NCBI GenBank assembly: GCA_024710875.1
Contig: JANJTX010000112.1
Coordinates: 1-35,411 of the forward strand
Source of the DNA: Anaerolineales bacterium
Lineage (GTDB): Bacteria > Chloroflexota > Anaerolineae > Anaerolineales > UBA11579
Length of the DNA: 35,411 nucleotides
Direction of reading: 5' to 3'
A program made the position numbers and the translations under genes. Each line of letters starts with the position of its first letter. The first letter of the stretch is position 1. The notes beneath the pieces are model-generated. The model was given only the letters and a program-made list of their open reading frames with translations. It was not told where the DNA came from and did no database searches. Of this stretch, positions 35,332 to 35,411 are shown one piece after another.

Positions 35332-35411
35332 TTTTTTAGACACAATTTCAAGGACTTCCAGACACTCTCCAAAAAGACAAAAAAACCCCACGAAATCAGT
35401 GGCGATCTAAT

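Noticed and set aside
1-35411. CRISPR array, tRNA or rRNA genes, prophage or transposase
   Set aside because: No regularly spaced direct repeats, cloverleaf-like T-arm signatures, rRNA motifs, phage structural genes or transposase motifs seen by eye on either strand.

Overview
A 35.4 kb GC-rich bacterial chromosomal window, Chloroflexota/Anaerolineae-like by protein style (inference only). It carries mostly housekeeping and cell-surface genes; I see no phage, IS, CRISPR array, rRNA or tRNA. Main content: an APH-family kinase; a TPP riboswitch with a thiamine salvage/transport operon (thiN, thiB-like, PPOX-like, thiP-like, no ATPase gene in the window); a TPR lipoprotein; a HerA/DUF87-like ATPase, YgjP-like metallopeptidase, MazG-like, ICMT-like and degenerate FtsK-like set; a PLD lipoprotein and FAD oxidoreductase; a three-gene zinc-ribbon membrane-protein operon; apt and a DHODH-like gene; a lower-GC island with a reductive-dehalogenase/QueG-like Fe-S protein divergent from a TetR regulator; surface-polymer genes; a trpS-dtd operon; a PLC-like protein, glycosyltransferases, rnhB, an M1 peptidase, an MBL hydrolase and a fused GlyRS. 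The strongest hidden signal is a probable selenoprotein missed by standard ORF calling. A SelW/Rdx-like gene at 25152..24901(-) reads MLEIELIYCHE-U-GYTPRAV..., with in-frame TGA at the CxxU position, a bSECIS-like hairpin just after it, a Shine-Dalgarno site upstream, and TGATG coupling to trpS. Other notable signals: an SD-sequestering TPP switch built on a duplicated CCGGCGGAGG motif, paired TetR-type operators bracketing a consensus promoter, four leaderless TATAAT-N6-ATG starts with identical spacing, and a dispersed intergenic palindromic repeat.
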